From Methylobacterium sp. Leaf125 (GTDB lineage Bacteria; Pseudomonadota; Alphaproteobacteria; Rhizobiales; Beijerinckiaceae): DNA of 64,000 nt. The position numbers and the translations under genes were made by a program. Under the pieces are notes generated by a model. The model saw nothing but the letters and a program-made list of their open reading frames with translations. It was not told the DNA's origin and searched no databases. Of this stretch, positions 42,216 through 51,919 are shown in pieces (position 1 is the first letter of the stretch; the number at the start of each line of letters is the position of its first letter). The stretch lies in contig NZ_LMNU01000009.1 of assembly GCF_001423085.1 (NCBI RefSeq), positions 1 through 64,000 of the forward strand. Direction: 5' to 3'.

Positions 42216-42245
42216 GGTGTTTAACACACCATAATGTTGCATTAT
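42216..42245. promoter_or_regulatory. Two adjacent palindromes in an AT-rich segment
   Basis: GTGTT-T-AACAC (within 42217-42227) and ATAATG-TTG-CATTAT (42231-42245) lie side by side in the most AT-rich stretch of the window. They look like operators for a dimeric regulator, placed between recA and the RTX gene. No regulator gene is nearby. Confidence 0.4.
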
Positions 42246-42318
42246 CAAATAATACAACCTATTGTAGACAAGTCGAGCCTGAGAGAGATTCGACGCGTTT
42301 GGTGCTTGCGCCGCGCTG

Positions 42319-42344
42319 GTTACGATCTCTTCAAGTTACGATCT
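42319..42344. promoter_or_regulatory. Direct repeat upstream of the RTX gene
   Basis: GTTACGATCT occurs exactly twice, at 42319-42328 and 42335-42344 (16-bp period), 69 bp before the RTX start. Tandem 10-mers with a spacing near 1.5 helical turns suggest a response-regulator or activator site; this is inference. Confidence 0.4.
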
Positions 42345-42412
42345 ATGCACGAAAAATAACTCACCCGAGGCGCTGAGTATCAGGCGTCAATTCGAATAAA
42401 AGGTGAAACAAA

Positions 42413-43036
42413 ATGGGCGTTTATAAAGGTGATGACAACGATAACACGTTTGATCTGAGAGGAGTACCTCTTGGTCCCGGCCAGACTGGAAATTCTGTCA
42501 ATCTTTATGGCGGAAACGACACCTTCTATGGAAGTTCATATACCGACATCGTCTCTGGCGGAACTGGCGACGACCTTCTTTATGGACTCAACGGAAACGA
42601 TATCCTGATCGGGGATGACGGCACCGATCGGCTCTACGACGGCAACGGCACCGACAACCTCACTGGTGGTGCTGGCAACGACTACCTCAATGGCGGCGCC
42701 GGTAATGATGTCATGTACGGCGGCACGGGAGACGACGCCTATCTCCACTTCGCCAATACCGGTATCGACATCGTCAATGACGATAAGAATGAAGCGGCCT
42801 CAAACGGATTTGGTGGCGGAGCAGATACGGTTTACCTGGGATTCAATCTCAACGAGATTCAATATTATCGTCCAGCCGGCACCAATAACCTTGCATTCGG
42901 AACCACCGCCGACCTTGCGGACGGCACTTTGAACGACGGCGTCATCGTGCAGGATTTTTATTTAGGCGGAAACAATCGCGTCGAGTACCTTGAGACCGCC
43001 GATGGGTATACAGTAGACCTGTCTTTCATTGTTTAG
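42413..43036 (+). CDS. Small RTX-type calcium-binding protein
   Basis: 207 residues. Residues about 33-108 are glycine/aspartate nonapeptide repeats of the GGxGxDxUx type (GGTGDDLLYG, GLNGNDILIG, GGAGNDYLNG, GGAGNDVMYGG), which bind Ca2+ and fold into a beta-roll. There is no N-terminal signal peptide, so secretion by a type I system through an uncleaved C-terminal signal (VEYLETADGYTVDLSFIV) is likely. No T1SS genes are in the window. Codon use and GC content are clearly lower than in neighbours, suggesting acquisition. AAAGGTGA upstream supports the start. Confidence 0.85.
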   Translation: MGVYKGDDNDNTFDLRGVPLGPGQTGNSVNLYGGNDTFYGSSYTDIVSGGTGDDLLYGLNGNDILIGDDGTDRLYDGNGTDNLTGGAGNDYLNGGAGNDVMYGGTGDDAYLHFANTGIDIVNDDKNEAASNGFGGGADTVYLGFNLNEIQYYRPAGTNNLAFGTTADLADGTLNDGVIVQDFYLGGNNRVEYLETADGYTVDLSFIV

Positions 43037-43208
43037 CGGAGCCGCCGCTCGCTTCCGTCGGGAACAGAGTCTAAATCAGTTCGGTAACAGATTTTGCCTT
43101 TGTCTTTCAGGTTTGCCTCAGATCGGCTGAGCTTGGACGAGCTCTTCGCCGAAGATTGAATAGTTTGGCATATTGCCTGCCCTGATCCATCCTCTCAGGA
43201 GTAAGGTC

Positions 43209-43634
43209 ATGATTTCCAGCGTCAATCCAAGCCTTGGACAGATCTACAACCTCGCAGAGATGGCTCCGACAATCACCAAGATGTCGGAAAATCAACGCAA
43301 GGCACGCGATGCGGAGTTGAACCCGCCACCGCCCCCGGCTCCTGGGAGCGTCGTGGCGGACAATGATCCGTCGAACCAATATGCGACTCTGGAAAAAAAC
43401 GGCCGTGTCGTTGCGACTGTGTATAAAAGCGGTCTTATTTCGACGCCAAATGAGGTCCAGCTTCCGAGTGACCTTGCCAACGACGGACACGGAACGTCGT
43501 TAGCCGACGCTCGGCTGAAGCAGATGTTGGACATGTATGGCGGTGAAATCAAATACACGCAGGATGCCATGATGCAGGCCGCCTCGAAGACGGCCTCCAC
43601 GCTGTTCTCCGCTCACCTCGCAGGCCAGAAGTAA
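43209..43634 (+). CDS. Hypothetical protein of the accessory islet
   Basis: 141 residues, not recognised. The N-terminal 35 residues are predicted helical (SLGQIYNLAEMAPTITKMSE). A proline run (NPPPPPAPG) follows, then a short beta-type region (QYATLEKNGRVVATVYKSG) and a C-terminal helix (YTQDAMMQAASKTASTLFSAHL). There is no signal peptide. CAGGAG 8 bases before ATG 43209 fixes the start. It has lower GC than the core genes and lies between the RTX gene and a transposase remnant. It may be another type I-secreted or phage-derived protein, but I have no evidence. Confidence 0.6.
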   Translation: MISSVNPSLGQIYNLAEMAPTITKMSENQRKARDAELNPPPPPAPGSVVADNDPSNQYATLEKNGRVVATVYKSGLISTPNEVQLPSDLANDGHGTSLADARLKQMLDMYGGEIKYTQDAMMQAASKTASTLFSAHLAGQK

Positions 43635-43774
43635 GACCATTCAAAAACCGCATCAGAGGCAATTCATCTGATCGCCGATAACGATTGAAAAGAAAGCAGT
43701 GAGCTGCTTTCGAAAGATCGATTGCGTCTGTCCTCTGTTTTGTGCCAGCATAGCCTATCCGCGGAGCGACGAGC

Positions 43775-44400
43775 ATGGCGAGGGCCTGTCGTCACCTGAG
43801 CGGATGGCTTGCGCGTGCGTTTTCTCCCTCTCTGTGTTGGGCGCGTCGATGTCGAGTGACACGCGAGGGGCCGAACGGGAGCCCTTGGTTGAGGCCTGCC
43901 GGCCGAGCGCCAAGACACCACCGCAGGATCGACGCCGCACCCTCTCGGCGATCCTCCGGCTGCGGCCGAACGAGACGCTCAGGAAGCGCTGGGCCGCTCA
44001 TGGGGGGCTATGGCACCAAGGCCTGCGTGATCGCCGATGGCCGAGGGCGTTCCATCGCCTTCCGGTCGGCCCCCGGTCAGGACCATGAACGACCCCACGC
44101 CGTCCCTTGCTCGACCAACCGCCGGGCGTGCCCCGTTGGGTGGTGGGCGACCTCGGCTTCACCAGCCAGGCCGTCCGCAAGGACATCTGGGACATCGGCG
44201 TGCGACCCGAGATTTCGCCTCAGCGCCATGAGGCACCCGTGGCTTGCCCGGATTGGATCGACAACAACCGCCACCACGTCGAACGGCTCTGGGCCCGTCT
44301 GAAAGAATGGCGTGCCATCGCCTCGCGCTACGGGAAGACCGCCGTCAGCGTCATGGGCGTCCTCTGCCTCGCAGCCGCCCTCGACGGGCTCAAGCGATGA
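43775..44400 (+). pseudogene. IS5-family transposase remnant (frameshifted, 5' part lost)
   Basis: Two reading frames together give a decayed DDE transposase. GGYGTKACVIADGRGRSIAF (from about 43999) is in one frame. After a frameshift near 44095, WVVGDLGFTSQAVRKDIWD, CPDWIDNNRHHVERLWARLK and ASRYGKTAVSVMGVLCLAAAL are in another. These are the central and C-terminal blocks of IS5-like transposases of Methylobacterium and relatives, including the D and the final E of the DDE triad. The N-terminal third is not recognisable. The 3' end runs to 44400, and the element end (reading CTAGGGTTTGTC on the minus strand) coincides with the cckA stop. Confidence 0.85.
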
Positions 44401-44406
44401 CAAACC

Positions 44407-47085
<2,679 letters not shown>

Positions 47086-47234
47086 CCGCCGCCGACCCAC
47101 CCCTGAAGCCCATCCGGTTAGCGCCTCGCTTTCGCTCGCAGCAAGGGCAAACCGGCGTATGTTGCCGAGAATTCTCACGAAAGAGGGTGCATAAAGCGTG
47201 GCGAGCGCAAGCGCCAATCGTCACGCGCGCCTCC

Positions 47235-48302
47235 TCAGGCGGCCCGCCGGCGCAGGCGCATCACGTAGCCGATGACTTCGGCCACGGCGCGGTAATGCTC
47301 CGCCGGGATTTCCGCGTCGATCTCCACGGTGGCGTGGAGGGCCCGCGCCAGGGGCGGGTTCTCGAGGATCGGGACGTCGTGGTCCTTGGCCACCGCACGG
47401 ATCTTGAGCGCGAGCGAGTCGACGCCCTTGGCCACGCAGACGGGGGCCGTCATGCCGGCCTCGTAGCGCAGGGCGACCGCGTAGTGCGTCGGGTTGGTGA
47501 CGATCACGGTGGCGGTGGGTACGGCGGCCATCATGCGCTTCTTCACGCGCTGGGCGCGGATCTGCTTCATGCGGCCCTTCACCTCGGGACTGCCCTCGCT
47601 CTCCTTGTGCTCCTGCTTCATCTCTTCCTTCGACATGCGCAGGCGCTGGCGCCAGCGGAAGCGCTGGTAGACGGCGTCGCCCAGCGCGATGGCGATGAAC
47701 ACCGCGAGCATGCCCGCCATCATCTTCAGGGCGAGCGTCAGGATCGCGGCCAGGACGGCACTCGGGTCGAGGCGGGCGAACACCTCCATCCGGTCGCGCT
47801 CGCCCCACAGGATGGTGCCGGCCACGACCCCGACCATGCCGAGCTTGGCCAGTCCCTTCACGAACTGGAACAGGGCCTCCATCCCGAAGACGCGCTTGAC
47901 GCCGGCCATCGGCGAGACCCGGTCCCATTTCGGGCCGAGCGCTTCCGTGCTGAAGACGAACGGATGCTGGATGAGACCGGCGGCCAAGCCCGCGACCAGG
48001 ACGAGACCTACTGGTATACAGAGGGCCTGGGCGCAGATGATCAGCGTGCGCACCCCCATCTCGGAATAGGCCGCCGGGTCGGCAGGGACCGCAGAGGCAT
48101 TCATCAGGAAGCCGCGCAGGCTCGCCACCAGGTCCTTGGCGATCATGCCCGAGGCCATCAGCAGCGCCATGGTGAAGGCGGCCAGGATGAAGAAGGTGTT
48201 GATCTCGGGGCTGTTCGGGACGTTGCCCTGCTCGATCGCCTTCTCGATCCGCCGCGGAGTCGGGTCTTCTGTCTTGTCTTCGGGATCGGAATCGTCCGCC
48301 AC
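47235..48302 (-). CDS. flhB: Flagellar type III export protein FlhB
   Basis: 355 residues. Four membrane helices (about 30-50, 85-105, 140-165 and 180-205), then a cytoplasmic domain with the autocleavage motif NPTH (VIVTNPTHYAVALRYE, about residue 268). N-terminal DPEDKTEDPTPRRIEKA is the family signature. It is the substrate-specificity switch of the flagellar exporter. It is the last flagellar gene of the flgB-flgC-fliE-fliQ-fliR-flhB series and is followed by cckA 150 bp on. Confidence 0.96.
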   Translation of the reverse strand: MADDSDPEDKTEDPTPRRIEKAIEQGNVPNSPEINTFFILAAFTMALLMASGMIAKDLVASLRGFLMNASAVPADPAAYSEMGVRTLIICAQALCIPVGLVLVAGLAAGLIQHPFVFSTEALGPKWDRVSPMAGVKRVFGMEALFQFVKGLAKLGMVGVVAGTILWGERDRMEVFARLDPSAVLAAILTLALKMMAGMLAVFIAIALGDAVYQRFRWRQRLRMSKEEMKQEHKESEGSPEVKGRMKQIRAQRVKKRMMAAVPTATVIVTNPTHYAVALRYEAGMTAPVCVAKGVDSLALKIRAVAKDHDVPILENPPLARALHATVEIDAEIPAEHYRAVAEVIGYVMRLRRRAA

Positions 48303-48325
48303 GGCTCAGAACTCCGCGCGGGGGC

Positions 48326-49090
48326 TCAGCGCCCGGCGAGGTCCGCCAGGTAGCGCCCGATATCGTCGAGGAAGACGCCCATCATCACGCCGAGGCTCCC
48401 CAGGAGCAGCAGCATGCCGATCACCACCGAGGCCGGCACGGCCACGAAGAACACCTGCATCTGCGGCATCAGGCGCGCCAGCACGCCGAGCCCCACGTTG
48501 AACAGGATCCCGAAGGCGATGAACGGGGCCGAGATCTGGACGCCGAGGGAGAAGCCGCGCGCGATCGCCTTCAACGCGAGGCTCGCCGCCTCGCCCATGC
48601 CCGGGACGCCATCCGGCGGGAGCAGGACATAGCTGCGCCCGATCGCGTCGAGGGCGACGTGGTGCAGGTCGGTCGCCACGATCAGGGTGACGCCGAGAAG
48701 CGCCAGGAAGTTGCCGATCGCCGTCTGCTGCCCGCCCTGCGTCGGATCCACGGTCATGGCGTAGGACAGCCCGAGCTGCTGCGAGATGATCATGCCGGCG
48801 GTCTGAAGCGCGGCGAGAACCATCCGCACCGTCAGGCCGAGCACCAGACCGACCAGCAGCTCGCCGATGAGCAGCGCGATCAGGCCCGGCCCCGCGATGG
48901 CCCCGCCCTGCATCGGCAGGAGTGGCCGCACCGTGGGAAACAAGATCAGGGAGAGCAGCAGCGCGAAGGCGAGGCGCAGCCGCGGCGAGACCAATTGTTC
49001 GCCCACGCCCGGCATCAGCATCACCAGGGTGCCGATGCGCGCGAAGGTGAGAAGAAAGGCCGCCGCGATGCCCGGCAGGAGGAGGTTCAT
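48326..49090 (-). CDS. fliR: Flagellar type III export protein FliR
   Basis: 254 residues with six membrane helices and a C-terminal loop. LLTFARIGTLVMLMPGVGE at the N terminus, GMIISQQLGLSYAMTVDPT in the middle and ISAPFIAFGILFNVGLGVLARLMPQMQVF near the end are typical FliR features. It forms the export gate with FliP and FliQ. It is separated by 18-24 bp from fliQ and flhB, so one operon. Confidence 0.95.
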   Translation of the reverse strand: MNLLLPGIAAAFLLTFARIGTLVMLMPGVGEQLVSPRLRLAFALLLSLILFPTVRPLLPMQGGAIAGPGLIALLIGELLVGLVLGLTVRMVLAALQTAGMIISQQLGLSYAMTVDPTQGGQQTAIGNFLALLGVTLIVATDLHHVALDAIGRSYVLLPPDGVPGMGEAASLALKAIARGFSLGVQISAPFIAFGILFNVGLGVLARLMPQMQVFFVAVPASVVIGMLLLLGSLGVMMGVFLDDIGRYLADLAGR

Positions 49091-49108
49091 GCCCTGTCAT
49101 AGCAGGCT

Positions 49109-49375
49109 TCAGCCGCCGGACACGATGCGGGCCGCGATCCGAGCCATGTAGCTGCCGAGGGCATCGCCCATGAAGGGCAGCATCAAGAGGAGCGTCGCGA
49201 ACACCGCCACGATCTTGGGCACGTAGATCAGGGTCTGCTCCTGGATCTGTGTCAGGGCCTGGAACAGAGAGACCACGAGGCCCACCACGAGGGCGACCAG
49301 CATGATCGGCCCCGCCACCTTGAGGAAGACGAAGATGCCGTCGCGGGCGACGTCGATGATGGCGAGACCGGTCAT
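49109..49375 (-). CDS. fliQ: Flagellar type III export protein FliQ
   Basis: 88 residues, two membrane helices forming a hairpin (about 18-40 and 55-75), with AGPIMLVALVVGLVVSLFQALTQIQEQTL (listed by parts) and the loop IYVPKIVAVF as FliQ hallmarks. It is part of the FliPQR export gate. The ATG at 49373-49375 gives the family length; a longer frame upstream is a shadow. It is 148 bp downstream of fliE. Confidence 0.94.
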   Translation of the reverse strand: MTGLAIIDVARDGIFVFLKVAGPIMLVALVVGLVVSLFQALTQIQEQTLIYVPKIVAVFATLLLMLPFMGDALGSYMARIAARIVSGG

Positions 49376-49523
49376 GGATGGGGTGTCATCTCGCGTCTGG
49401 GCGGAAGGCTTGGGTGGGCGCAGACAATTTTCGGGAAAGCGGAATTCTTGCGGACGGGGAAGGCGTCGGAGCGCGGAAGGAAGGTCTCGGACAGCGGTTC
49501 CGGGATCAGTGATCCGCAACCGC

Positions 49524-49838
49524 TCAGATCTGCATCCGCATGATTTCCTCGTAGGCCGAGATCACCCGGTCGCGGACGGCGACGAGGGTCTGGAGGGCGG
49601 TCTCGCTCTCGGCCACCGCCGTCACCACGTCGACGACGTTCGCCTTGCCGCCCGCGACGGCGAGCGCCTGGCTGTCGGCCTTGCGTCCCGCCTCGCCGAC
49701 GTTGTCCAGGGTGGAAGTCAGGAGCGATGTGAAGTTCGACCCCGACGCGCCGGTAGCCGGTGCGATCTTCGGAGGACCCTTGGCGCCGATGTTCTGGATC
49801 GCCGCGTAGGCGCCGGCGGCGAAGGCGTTGCTGGTCAT
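49524..49838 (-). CDS. fliE: Flagellar hook-basal body protein FliE
   Basis: 104 residues. The C-terminal [38 protein letters not shown], seen by parts, is the conserved helical hairpin of FliE. The protein links the MS-ring to the rod. The N-terminal 35 residues are low-complexity. It follows flgC by about 30 bp in the same operon. Confidence 0.93.
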   Translation of the reverse strand: MTSNAFAAGAYAAIQNIGAKGPPKIAPATGASGSNFTSLLTSTLDNVGEAGRKADSQALAVAGGKANVVDVVTAVAESETALQTLVAVRDRVISAYEEIMRMQI

Positions 49839-49869
49839 AACGGCGGACTTTCAGGCGGCGGAACGGCGG

Positions 49870-50280
49870 TCAGGCCTTGAGGATCTCGAGGGTCTTGGCG
49901 ACCATGCGGCGGGTGGCGGTGACCATGTTGAGGTTGGCCTCGTAGGAGCGCTGGGCCTCGCGCATGTCCATGTTCTCGATCAGGCCGTTGACGTTGGGCA
50001 TCGCCACCTCCCCCCTGGCGTTGGCGCTCGGATTGCCCGGGTCGTACTTGGTCCGGAAAGGCGAGGTATCGCGGCGCACCCGCCCTGCTTCGATCAGCGA
50101 CGCGCCGGTCTCGCGGTCGACCTGCTGGGTGAAGGTTGGGATCTTGCGGCGGTAGGGCTGGCCGCCCACGGTGGTCGGCGCGGAATCCGCGTTGGCGATG
50201 TTCTCGGCGATGATCCGCATCCGGCTCGACTGTGCCTTCAGGCCCGAGGCGGCGGTGGTGAGGGATTTGAGGAAGTCCAT
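49870..50280 (-). CDS. flgC: Flagellar basal-body rod protein FlgC
   Basis: 136 residues. It begins MDFLKSLTTAASGLKAQSSRM, then IIAENIANADSAPTT, the N-terminal rod signature (ANxxT/S). The C terminus ends with the rod heptad helix (SYEANLNMVTATRRMVAKTLEIL). It is a proximal rod component exported by the flagellar system. It follows flgB by 30 bp. Confidence 0.95.
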   Translation of the reverse strand: MDFLKSLTTAASGLKAQSSRMRIIAENIANADSAPTTVGGQPYRRKIPTFTQQVDRETGASLIEAGRVRRDTSPFRTKYDPGNPSANARGEVAMPNVNGLIENMDMREAQRSYEANLNMVTATRRMVAKTLEILKA

Positions 50281-50310
50281 GGCGCGCTCCGTGAGTCGTT
50301 GAAGGGCCGC

Positions 50311-50733
50311 TCAGCGCTTGCCGATGGCGATTTTGATGGTGTCGAGGCTCTTCTGGTAGAGCGACGCGGCCATCTGATAATCCGCCTGGTTGTCGCCGGC
50401 CTTCATCATCTCCTCCTCGAGATTGACGCCGTTTCCGCTGGGACGGATCTCGAACCCCTTCACGCGACGCGGATCGGCTCCGGGGCCGTCCGGGCCTCCA
50501 CCGAAGGCGATGTGGGACACGTTGGTCACCGCGAGGCTGCTGCTCGTCGTGGCACCCTGCGGCTGCGACAGGACGGGACCGGACCGTCCGAGGTCGGGGC
50601 TGGCGAGGTCCCGCGGCTTGAAGCCGGGCAGGTCGGCATTCGCCACGTTCTCGGCCAGCAGCTTCTGGCGCGTCTGGTGCCACTGCATCCGCGTGCGCAG
50701 CATGCCGAGAATGGGCAGGTCGGTGACGGACAT
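50311..50733 (-). CDS. flgB: Flagellar basal-body rod protein FlgB
   Basis: 140 residues. MSVTDLPILGMLRTRMQWHQ and KLLAENVANADLPGFKPRDL form the N-terminal rod motif (ENVANADTPGF type), and NNLEEEM-type NLEEEMMKAGDNQADYQMAASLYQKSL is the C-terminal helix. It is a proximal rod protein. It is the first gene of the operon; the start at 50731-50733 has a CtrA box and ftr-like palindrome 45-83 bp upstream. Confidence 0.95.
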   Translation of the reverse strand: MSVTDLPILGMLRTRMQWHQTRQKLLAENVANADLPGFKPRDLASPDLGRSGPVLSQPQGATTSSSLAVTNVSHIAFGGGPDGPGADPRRVKGFEIRPSGNGVNLEEEMMKAGDNQADYQMAASLYQKSLDTIKIAIGKR

Positions 50734-50777
50734 GGGCTGGACCCTCCCCTCACCCGGAAGAATCTGCCCGGTGGGAC

Positions 50778-50792
50778 CGGCAAAATCTGCCG
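50778..50792. promoter_or_regulatory. ftr-like palindrome upstream of flgB
   Basis: CGGCAAAATCTGCCG: five-base arms CGGCA / TGCCG around five bases. It differs by one base from the element at 62652-62666. It lies between the CtrA box and the flgB start, a place where an FlbD-type regulator could repress. Confidence 0.55.
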
Positions 50793-50801
50793 CCCCCATG
50801 G

Positions 50802-50816
50802 TTAACACCCGGTTAA
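50802..50816. promoter_or_regulatory. CtrA box upstream of flgB
   Basis: TTAACACCCGGTTAA is a perfect TTAA-N7-TTAA CtrA recognition sequence, 69 bp before the flgB start codon. Confidence 0.75.
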
Positions 50817-50850
50817 ATCCCGGGTGTTCCCATTCAAATAGGGACGTCCC

Positions 50851-51066
50851 TCAGGGAGTCCTCTGCGTCGGTGGCTTCGCCTGTGGGCACTCAGGAGGCG
50901 GTGGCCCACTCGGGTTGAGGGGAGCGCACGCGGCGAGCGCGGCGGCAGAACTGGCATCCTCGCTGGGATGGCGAAGGGCGCCTTGGCTCCAGAGAACGCC
51001 GAGGGTGATGGCGGCGGCCAGGAACAGGCCGGCGGCGAGGAAGGGGATCCAACGCGGAACGGTCAT
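50851..51066 (-). CDS. Small single-helix membrane protein
   Basis: 71 residues. One membrane helix (about 5-27, WIPFLAAGLFLAAAITLGVLW) follows a short N terminus, then a proline-rich tail with two Cys (LAACAPLNPSGPPPPECPQ) on the far side. No family is recognised. It starts 4 bp after the stop of the deaminase, so the two form an operon. It sits between the flagellar groups but has no flagellar feature. Confidence 0.6.
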   Translation of the reverse strand: MTVPRWIPFLAAGLFLAAAITLGVLWSQGALRHPSEDASSAAALAACAPLNPSGPPPPECPQAKPPTQRTP

Positions 51067-51070
51067 CGCC

Positions 51071-51589
51071 TCATCCCTTCTCGGACGCACCTTGCCGGTC
51101 GCGCCAGAGCACATAGGGATGGTCCTCCACCTCCACGGGGTGGTGCTCCACGCGCATCGGTTGGTCGCCCAGGGGCTGGCAGAGTTCGGCGTAGATGCCG
51201 GCGCCGAGGAGTCCGTGCCGCTCGCCCTCCTCCGCGCTGTAGGCGAAATAGGCCTGCTTGATGCCGGCCAAGCGCATGGCCGCATGGCACATCGGGCAGG
51301 GACGACCGCTGGCGTAGACGATGCAGCCGTCGAGCTTCGAGCGCCCGAGGAGACGGCTCACCTCCCGGATCGCCACCATCTCCGCGTGGTCGGTGGGATC
51401 CTGGGTGATCGCGATGGTGTTGACCGCCCGCGACAGCACTTCGCCATCGCGTACGATCACGGCGCCGTAGGGGCGCCCGCCCCGGAGAACGTTGTCACGC
51501 GCCAACGCGACCGCGTCGCGCAAATGCGCTTGATGCTGGTCTTCCACGGATGCCACCTCGAAACACCTCCGGCTGTGCCGCTCATCCAA
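51071..51589 (-). CDS. Nucleoside (cytidine/guanine-type) deaminase
   Basis: 172 residues. Zinc-dependent deaminase motifs: DHAEMVAIREVSR (H-A-E, catalytic Glu) and GRPCPMCHAAMRLAGI (P-C-x-x-C). VLRGGRPYGAVIVRDGEVL and AVNTIAITQDPTDHAE fit the guanine deaminase / nucleoside deaminase group rather than tRNA adenosine deaminase. The cytoplasmic substrate is not known. The first 15 residues are poorly conserved, so the start may be further downstream. It is divergent from fliO. Confidence 0.82.
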   Translation of the reverse strand: MDERHSRRCFEVASVEDQHQAHLRDAVALARDNVLRGGRPYGAVIVRDGEVLSRAVNTIAITQDPTDHAEMVAIREVSRLLGRSKLDGCIVYASGRPCPMCHAAMRLAGIKQAYFAYSAEEGERHGLLGAGIYAELCQPLGDQPMRVEHHPVEVEDHPYVLWRDRQGASEKG

Positions 51590-51919
51590 CGCGCCAGGAG
51601 CGGTGGTAGGTCCCGTTTCGAGACGAGCCTCAGAGGTGCGCTTGATGGACCGCTAACGGCAGAGGGGCACTGTCACTCCAGGCCGCGTTGCGTATCGGCT
51701 TCGCCGTGGAGACACGGCACGCCCCGCCGCTCCGTGATCGGATCGGGCGGCGGGGCGTCCTCACGAGCCGCAAGTCCTGCCTGGAGCTGGCGAAATTCGC
51801 TTGGCCAAAGGAGCTGTTAACGAAGTTTTAACGTTATTGCCCGTGCTGGCGCCGGACATGATACTGGTTTTTCCAGTGTTGCGTCGGGCCACGAGCCCCA
51901 AAAGCGAGAGACCCCGGTC
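51590..51919. other. 330-bp divergent promoter region between deaminase and fliO
   Basis: No gene. It holds a GC-rich inverted repeat (GCCCCGCCG 51721-51729 with CGGCGGGGC 51748-51756), a CtrA box (51817-51831) and a 15-bp palindrome ACTGG-N5-CCAGT (51863-51877), all on the fliO side of the gap. Confidence 0.6.
51817..51831. promoter_or_regulatory. CtrA box upstream of fliO
   Basis: TTAACGAAGTTTTAA fits TTAA-N7-TTAA exactly. It lies 89 bp before the fliO start. Confidence 0.72.

Noticed and set aside
50778..50792. Sigma-54 promoter at the flgB palindrome
   Set aside because: GG and GC are separated by 8 bases on either strand, not the required 10.
51721..51756. Terminator for an unseen gene before fliO
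   Set aside because: A 9-bp GC-rich inverted repeat with an 18-base loop and no U-tract, and no upstream plus-strand gene for it to terminate.
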